From Methanoregula sp. UBA276 (GTDB lineage Archaea; Halobacteriota; Methanomicrobia; Methanomicrobiales; Methanospirillaceae), in assembly GCA_002508495.1 (NCBI GenBank), contig DANA01000128.1:1-9541 (forward strand): a stretch of 9,541 nucleotides of DNA. The letters run 5' to 3'. Every line of letters starts with the position of its first letter. Positions within the stretch are counted from its first letter, which is position 1. Under the pieces are notes generated by a model, which did no database searches, was not told the DNA's origin, and saw nothing but the letters and a program-made list of their open reading frames with translations. Made by a program: the position numbers and the translations under genes. Positions 6,027 through 9,541 of the stretch are shown here, one piece after another.

Positions 6027-6505
6027 CGAAAAACTTCAACCGGATCGATGTTCGCATCGATCAGGCAGTCGAAGGTTATCGTTTCAAGCCAGCCAGCTTT
6101 CTCAAACATGCGCATGAAGCAGACCCCAATGACTGCTGCTCCTGTATGCCGGTCGATGATCGCTTTGGTCTGCTCTGCCGTGACCGGAATATTGGGCATG
6201 GAGAGTCCGCCCATAACAATCAGGGCTTTTGGGTTCAGGGTGACACCCCCGGCTGCTGCCTGCATCCCGACATGCTCGACATTGATGAGCTTCTTTGCCT
6301 TGCTCTCGTCAACGAACGGGACGAAAACCTGTTCCAGCTCAAGCGAGCGGAGGGCAAACCCGAGCAGTTCGACAAACGGCGTGCAGGTGCCCGGGACACC
6401 GTAATAGACGATCTGGTCGCCTTTTTTGAGTCCTTTGCTCTCGATGAACTCCTTGAACGGGCGCAGGATGCCTGGTACCCCGTGGAATATCTCTTTTGTG
6501 GCCAT
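6023..6505 (-). CDS. DUF2124 family protein
   Basis: A 160-aa protein matching the archaeal DUF2124 family as I remember it, whose function is unknown. Visible conserved blocks are GILRPFKEF (12-20), VYYGVPGTCTPFVELLGFALR (33-53), ALIVMGGLSMPNIPV (94-108) and AVIGVCFMRMFEKAGW (124-139). Alternating hydrophobic strands with Gly-rich turns suggest a Rossmann-like alpha/beta fold that might bind a nucleotide or cofactor (inference). Cysteines lie at 41, 129 and 147, the first two inside conserved blocks. The ATG at 6505 has no ribosome binding site. A TATA box at 6540-6531 would start transcription only a few bases upstream, so the mRNA is probably leaderless. The stop overlaps the start of the Cys-rich orphan by 4 bases. 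To my knowledge the family is largely confined to methanogens, supporting the organism call. Confidence 0.8.
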   Translation of the reverse strand: MATKEIFHGVPGILRPFKEFIESKGLKKGDQIVYYGVPGTCTPFVELLGFALRSLELEQVFVPFVDESKAKKLINVEHVGMQAAAGGVTLNPKALIVMGGLSMPNIPVTAEQTKAIIDRHTGAAVIGVCFMRMFEKAGWLETITFDCLIDANIDPVEVFR

Positions 6506-6530
6506 GATAGATCTACAGTCATGGGGGAAT

Positions 6531-6540
6531 ACTATAAATG
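6531..6540 (-). promoter_or_regulatory. TATA box of the DUF2124 operon
   Basis: On the minus strand this reads CATTTATAGT, a good archaeal TATA element. Its centre is about 30 bases before the ATG at 6505, giving a near-leaderless transcript start around 6508-6511. Its core is identical to that of the marR-type promoter. Confidence 0.6.
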
Positions 6541-6582
6541 TTCGCCTTTGCTCCCGGATCTGGTTTCATGCAGGGTAGCACA

Positions 6583-6594
6583 GGAAAAATAAAG
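6583..6594 (-). terminator. T-rich terminator after the DUF364 gene
   Basis: On the minus strand CTTTATTTTTCC follows the TAG of the DUF4213/DUF364 gene by a few bases. This U-rich tract is a plausible archaeal terminator. It separates that gene from the DUF2124 promoter. Confidence 0.45.
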
Positions 6595-6600
6595 AGGGGC

Positions 6601-7344
6601 CTATGGCCCGGGCCGGGTAAATGCAAGGAGGCGCACACCGGTAACCTGCCGGAAATTTGCACCCTGGCTGATGGCCTGCAGCACGGCTGTTTCATCGACG
6701 ATCCGGGAACCGGCGATGATGCCGGCACCGTGCCGGAAGAGCACGGGAGATAACGGGGTGGTGGGGCCAAGGACAAGGACGAGCGCATCGGGCCGGCAGA
6801 GCGCAAGAAGGTCATCGAGCGTATGATTGATGAGCGCACTTCCGGTCAGGGCAACCACGTCTGCACGGGGGATGAACTCCCGTGCCGAAACGGCCGGATG
6901 CTCATCGCTCGCCGGGTGCTGCTCAATAACCCAGAGGTTCCTCGTTGCCATGCGGAGGCGGGGGATGAAGGGAAAATGCCCCACAAGGGCCACGTCTTTG
7001 CCTGCCCCCCGCGTCATCAGCACTTCAGATGCATTGATCTCGACTGCATCCCGCTCATCGACATTGAGGAGGGAGTTGATCGCCGCGATGCCGACTCCGG
7101 CTTCAAGCGTATTGTCAGAGAGTGCGTATTCTGCAAGCTCCTGTGCGGTCTTCTCGTGCAGGTGCCCGGCATCGCGCACGAATGTCTCATGGTCGTGCGG
7201 TTTATCGCTCTGGACGGTTGTCGCAAGACCACATGACCGGCTGCAAACCGCGGTCCAGTGAGCACCGATAACAACCGATCGGGCGGGTACCGGCTCCTTT
7301 GGGAGAGTCGCAATCAGTTCTTCAAGGATAGATTTGTTCCTCAT
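6601..7344 (-). CDS. DUF4213 / DUF364 two-domain protein (putative heavy-metal-chelation family)
   Basis: A 247-aa protein with the layout of the DUF4213-DUF364 family: an enolase-N-like domain (about 1-100, with the conserved VGIAAINSLLN at 84-94) and a C-terminal Rossmann-like domain. In the latter, VALVGHFPFIPRL (118-130), VVALTGSALINHTLDDLLAL (163-182), VLVLGPTTPLSPVLF (189-203) and a final GAGIIAGSRI (206-215) are visible. The family is often labelled 'putative heavy-metal chelation', and its biochemical role is not established. The ATG at 7344 has GGAG at ideal spacing. It is divergently transcribed from the NifX-like/ferredoxin-ATPase operon across 158 bases, consistent with a shared role in handling a metal cofactor (inference). 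It ends before a T-rich terminator. The residue pair C34/C38 near the N-terminus might be a metal site, but I cannot confirm this. Confidence 0.82.
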   Translation of the reverse strand: MRNKSILEELIATLPKEPVPARSVVIGAHWTAVCSRSCGLATTVQSDKPHDHETFVRDAGHLHEKTAQELAEYALSDNTLEAGVGIAAINSLLNVDERDAVEINASEVLMTRGAGKDVALVGHFPFIPRLRMATRNLWVIEQHPASDEHPAVSAREFIPRADVVALTGSALINHTLDDLLALCRPDALVLVLGPTTPLSPVLFRHGAGIIAGSRIVDETAVLQAISQGANFRQVTGVRLLAFTRPGP

Positions 7345-7453
7345 GAAATTCTCCGGAAATTTTCAATACATTCCACAACCCAGGGTAAATCAGGATATGC
7401 GCGAATGATCTGTTGTTACACCCATTTCCTGCTGTTGGTGTAGGGTGGGATGG

Positions 7454-7460
7454 TTTATAT
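7454..7460 (+). promoter_or_regulatory. TATA box of the NifX-like/ferredoxin-ATPase operon
   Basis: TTTATAT lies about 45 bases upstream of the ATG at 7503. A start about 25 bases downstream (near 7483) would give a leader of roughly 20 bases containing AAGGAG. Confidence 0.5.
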
Positions 7461-7464
7461 GATT

Positions 7465-7474
7465 TATGCGCATA
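7465..7474. promoter_or_regulatory. 10-bp perfect palindrome TATGCGCATA, candidate operator
   Basis: The site is fully self-complementary and sits between the TATA box and the predicted start site of the NifX-like operon, where a bound protein would block initiation. Eight of its bases (with one flanking base) recur inverted at 7395-7402 (ATATGCGC), nearer the divergent gene. The matching regulator is not encoded in the window. Confidence 0.35.
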
Positions 7475-7502
7475 TGAGTAATAAAAAGGAGACGACAAAA
7501 CC

Positions 7503-7838
7503 ATGAAGGTCTGTATCACATCACAAGGCGCGACCCCCGATGCCGGTGTCGAGGAACGGTTCGGGAGAGCACCGTATTTTATCATTATGGACACCGAGAC
7601 GGGATCATTTGTGGCAATTTCTAATCCCTATGCCGCGGGTGCCGGGGGCGTTGGCCCAAAAGCTGCCCAACTGGTCATAGACAACAAGGCAGGAGCGCTC
7701 GTCAGCGGGATGCTGGGCGGGAACGCAAAGGCCGTCCTTGACGCTGCCGGCGTCACCCAGTACACCTGTCGCCCGGGCATGCCGGTCAGGGAAGCATTTG
7801 AAGCGTTTAAAAACAACACCCTCCAGCGTTCCGCATAA
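7503..7838 (+). CDS. NifX/NafY-like dinitrogenase iron-molybdenum cofactor-binding family protein (Orp/MTH1175-like)
   Basis: A small (111 aa) cytoplasmic protein of the Fe-Mo-co-binding-like fold, an RNase H-like domain shared by NifX, the C-terminus of NifB, and the Mo-Cu 'orange protein'. Family landmarks are the GVEERFGRAPYF segment (15-26), VGPKAAQLVI (50-59), ALVSGMLGGNAKAVLDAAGV (65-84) and a C-terminal helix VREAFEAF (95-102). No nif genes are in the window, so a nitrogenase role is not supported. These single-domain proteins usually sit beside ferredoxin-bearing MinD ATPases, as here. The start is preceded by AAGGAG about 10 bases upstream. There are only two cysteines (C4, C88) and no histidine cluster, so ligands for a bound metal cluster are unclear. 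It is the first gene of the operon and probably carries or receives a metal-sulfur cluster (inference). Confidence 0.9.
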   Translation: MKVCITSQGATPDAGVEERFGRAPYFIIMDTETGSFVAISNPYAAGAGGVGPKAAQLVIDNKAGALVSGMLGGNAKAVLDAAGVTQYTCRPGMPVREAFEAFKNNTLQRSA

Positions 7839-7885
7839 CTTCCGGGGCAAAAAAGCAGGACAGGCAAAAAACGGAGGATTCTGGC

Positions 7886-8737
7886 GTGAAAATCGCAGTG
7901 GCGAGCGGGAAAGGGGGCACGGGGAAAAGTATGGTTGCTGCAAATCTCGCGTTTGCCCTTGCAGCGAGCGGGGACGTAACCCTGGTTGACTGCGATGTCG
8001 AGGAACCCAACCTCCACCTCTTCTTTCCGGCAACGGCAACGACACGTGAGGTCACCGTGCCGGTACCGTCAATCGATGAGTCGCTCTGCGACCGTTGCGG
8101 GGAGTGCGGGAAATTCTGCCAGTATGGTGCGCTTACCGTCCTGCCTGATCGCGTCCTCTTCTTCCCCGAGCTCTGCCACTCCTGTGGGGGGTGCACGCTG
8201 GTCTGCCCCAAACGGGCAATCCACGAAGAGCCAAAACGGATCGGAACGCTCTCGGCCTCTGCCCCGCTGCGCGGGATAAAACTTATCACCGGGACACTGG
8301 ATGCGGGAGTCCCGCTCGCGGTGCCGATCATCAGGGAAGTGAAGAAGGAGGCATGGCAGGATCCCCTTATCATCATCGATACAGCACCCGGCACCTCGTG
8401 CCCGGTTGTCGAGGCGCTGGAGGGGTGTGATGCCTGCATCCTGGTCACCGAATCGACCCCCTTCGGGTTGCACGACCTCAAACTTGCCGTTGACGTTACT
8501 GCACGGCTGGGGATTCCGGCCGGGGTTGTCATCAACCGGAGTGACGGGAAGGATGACGAGACCCTGCAGTTCTGCGCTGAACGCGACCTCGACGTCATGA
8601 TGACCATTCCCTTCAGCCGTGAAATTGCCGCGATCCAGAACCGGGGCAACCTCCTGTGCCGTGCCCGCCCGGAATGGCAGAAGGACTTCTGCGCGCTGTA
8701 TGTCAAATGCCAGGCACTTGCCGGGGTTGAGCGATGA
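7886..8737 (+). CDS. MinD-superfamily P-loop ATPase with inserted 2[4Fe-4S] ferredoxin domain (first copy)
   Basis: A 283-aa SIMIBI-class ATPase of the Mrp/MinD type. The deviant Walker A KGGTGKS (9-15) carries the signature lysine, followed by switch I near LVDCDVEEPN (33-42) and switch II IIIDTAPGTSCPV (162-174). Inserted between them are two [4Fe-4S] motifs, C68-C71-C74-C78 and C97-C100-C103-C107P, the classic bacterial ferredoxin pattern. C-terminal VVINRSD (214-220) is the guanine/adenine-specificity strand. ATP-driven dimers of this kind load or transfer metal clusters onto client proteins, with the ferredoxin part supplying electrons or holding clusters. The start is a GTG at 7886 preceded by GGAGG with 8 bases spacing. 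The stop overlaps the next gene by 4 bases (ATGA). The probable client is the NifX-like protein 47 bases upstream (inference). Confidence 0.92.
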   Translation: MKIAVASGKGGTGKSMVAANLAFALAASGDVTLVDCDVEEPNLHLFFPATATTREVTVPVPSIDESLCDRCGECGKFCQYGALTVLPDRVLFFPELCHSCGGCTLVCPKRAIHEEPKRIGTLSASAPLRGIKLITGTLDAGVPLAVPIIREVKKEAWQDPLIIIDTAPGTSCPVVEALEGCDACILVTESTPFGLHDLKLAVDVTARLGIPAGVVINRSDGKDDETLQFCAERDLDVMMTIPFSREIAAIQNRGNLLCRARPEWQKDFCALYVKCQALAGVER

Positions 8738-9541
8738 TCCGTCTGGCGGTTATCAGCGGGAAAGGCGGCACGGGTAAGACGATGATTACCGCTGCGCTCT
8801 CCTGTTTGCTGAACGGATCCATGGTTCTTGCGGACTGCGACGTGGATGCGGCAAACCTCGAGCTTCTTACCAGTCCCACCCCGATACAGACGGACCCGTT
8901 CATGGGCATGAAGGCTGCGGTTATCGACCCGGCGCTCTGCGTGCAGTGTGGAGCGTGCGAAGAGTACTGCCGGTTCGATGCTGTTGAGCGGGACAGCGAT
9001 GCATACCGGATCAATCCGGTTCGCTGCGAGGGGTGTGCAGTATGCACGGTGGTCTGTCCTGCCGATGCCGTCAGCATGCAGCCGCGCCAGACCGGGGAGA
9101 TCAAGTACTCGCAAACCCAACGGGGCCATCTCGTCCATGCCTGCCTGGTACCGGGCGCAGGCAATTCCGGGCTCCTCGTCCATGCCGTGAAGAAAACCGC
9201 GCTTGAACGCGACGGACAGTCGGATCTCCTCCTTATTGATGGTCCGCCCGGGACCGGCTGCCCACTCATTTCTGCGATCAGCGGTGTCGGTGCTGTGCTC
9301 GTTGTTACCGAACCGAGTGTTTCAGGGCTGCATGACCTTAAGCGCGTCGTGGATGTCTGCCGGCAGTTCAGGCCGAAAATATATGTCGTGGTGAACCGCT
9401 ACGACCTTGACCTGTCCCTCACCGGGGAGATCGAATCATGGTGCCAGGATGAGAAGATCCCGGTTATTTCCAAAATACCCTTTGATCCTGCTGTCATCGA
9501 AGCGGTACGAGCGGGAATCCCCGTGACTGAAGCGGGACCGG
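8734..9541 (+). CDS. MinD-superfamily P-loop ATPase with inserted 2[4Fe-4S] ferredoxin domain (second copy), cut by the window end
   Basis: An open frame starting with ATG at 8734 (overlapping the previous TGA) runs without a stop to the window edge, giving at least 269 residues. It has Walker A KGGTGKT (10-16), VLADCDVDAANLEL (31-44), ferredoxin motifs C69-C72-C75-C79 and C98-C101-C104-C108P, switch II LLIDGPPGTGCP (166-177) and VVVNRYD (218-224). The first copy is about 283 aa, so probably only the C-terminal tail is missing. It is clearly homologous to the first copy but divergent, so the two are old paralogues rather than a recent duplication. They most likely act as a pair, perhaps a heterodimer, on one client (inference). 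More genes of this system may lie beyond the window. Confidence 0.92.
   Translation, partial: MIRLAVISGKGGTGKTMITAALSCLLNGSMVLADCDVDAANLELLTSPTPIQTDPFMGMKAAVIDPALCVQCGACEEYCRFDAVERDSDAYRINPVRCEGCAVCTVVCPADAVSMQPRQTGEIKYSQTQRGHLVHACLVPGAGNSGLLVHAVKKTALERDGQSDLLLIDGPPGTGCPLISAISGVGAVLVVTEPSVSGLHDLKRVVDVCRQFRPKIYVVVNRYDLDLSLTGEIESWCQDEKIPVISKIPFDPAVIEAVRAGIPVTEAGP

Larger units (their letters stand above)
7345..7502. promoter_or_regulatory. Divergent promoter region between the DUF364 gene and the NifX-like operon
   Basis: This 158-base gap carries control signals for both directions. Rightward there is a TATA element (TTTATAT, 7454-7460), then the perfect palindrome TATGCGCATA (7465-7474), then the ribosome binding site AAGGAG (7487-7492) before the ATG at 7503. 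A second copy of the half-sequence ATATGCGC lies at 7395-7402. An inverted pair TACACC (7417-7422) / GGTGTA (7437-7442) lies in the middle. Leftward there is a GGAG ribosome binding site (7354-7351) but no convincing TATA box. Confidence 0.5.

Noticed and set aside
5019..6404. 461-aa open frame on the + strand
   Set aside because: It spans the opposite strand of the ABC ATPase, the orphan and the DUF2124 gene. The translation is low in recognisable structure and has no ribosome binding site. It is a shadow of real minus-strand genes.
7503..7838. Nitrogenase accessory gene nifX proper
   Set aside because: The protein is a single short domain next to ferredoxin-MinD ATPases with no nif genes in the window. 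The broader cofactor-binding family fits better than a nitrogenase-specific name.
7807..9183. 458-aa open frame on the minus strand across the NifX-like and both ATPase genes
   Set aside because: It is antisense to three genes with clear motifs. Its translation is rich in Ser, Arg and Pro without domain pattern, as expected of a high-GC shadow frame.

Overview
The window looks like chromosomal DNA from a methanogenic archaeon, most likely of the order Methanomicrobiales (inference). Supporting signs are archaeal TATA-type promoters, short or absent leaders beside purine-rich ribosome binding sites, T-rich terminators, a DUF2124 protein of the type known from methanogens, and a cobalamin-type radical SAM protein resembling the enzyme that methylates a glutamine of methyl-coenzyme M reductase. 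GC content is fairly high, so long antisense open frames occur as shadows. I see no tRNA or rRNA gene, CRISPR array or insertion sequence.

Layout. 1-125 has no gene I can support. On the + strand follow trmO (141-680, tRNA A37 methyltransferase) and a B12-binding radical SAM methyltransferase candidate (757-2058). The strand then flips, and 6505 down to 2103 is all minus. Read in the direction of transcription it holds: a DUF2124 protein coupled by a 4-base overlap to a cysteine-containing orphan; an ABC-2 exporter (ATPase plus permease); a MarR-family regulator; and a two-gene operon of a four-helix membrane protein and a class I SAM methyltransferase. Another minus gene (7344-6601) is a two-domain DUF4213/DUF364 protein. 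It is divergent from a + operon (7503 to the window end) of a NifX/NafY-like cofactor-binding protein and two different MinD-type ATPases, each with two inserted [4Fe-4S] ferredoxin motifs. The second ATPase runs off the window edge.

Two systems stand out. First, the same 19-bp dyad (TTGTTAA-N5-TTAACAA and a one-mismatch version) lies in front of the MarR gene and in front of the membrane protein/methyltransferase operon. This predicts an autoregulated local circuit controlling a membrane-associated methylation function. Second, the NifX-like protein plus two ferredoxin-MinD ATPases resembles the 'orange protein' (Orp) gene sets of anaerobes, which involve an unusual Mo-Cu-S cluster. Here it is divergent from a Rossmann-type protein family linked to metal chelation, so an anaerobic metal-cluster assembly or trafficking locus is plausible.

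Functions were assigned by reading motifs in the translated proteins. No database search was run.
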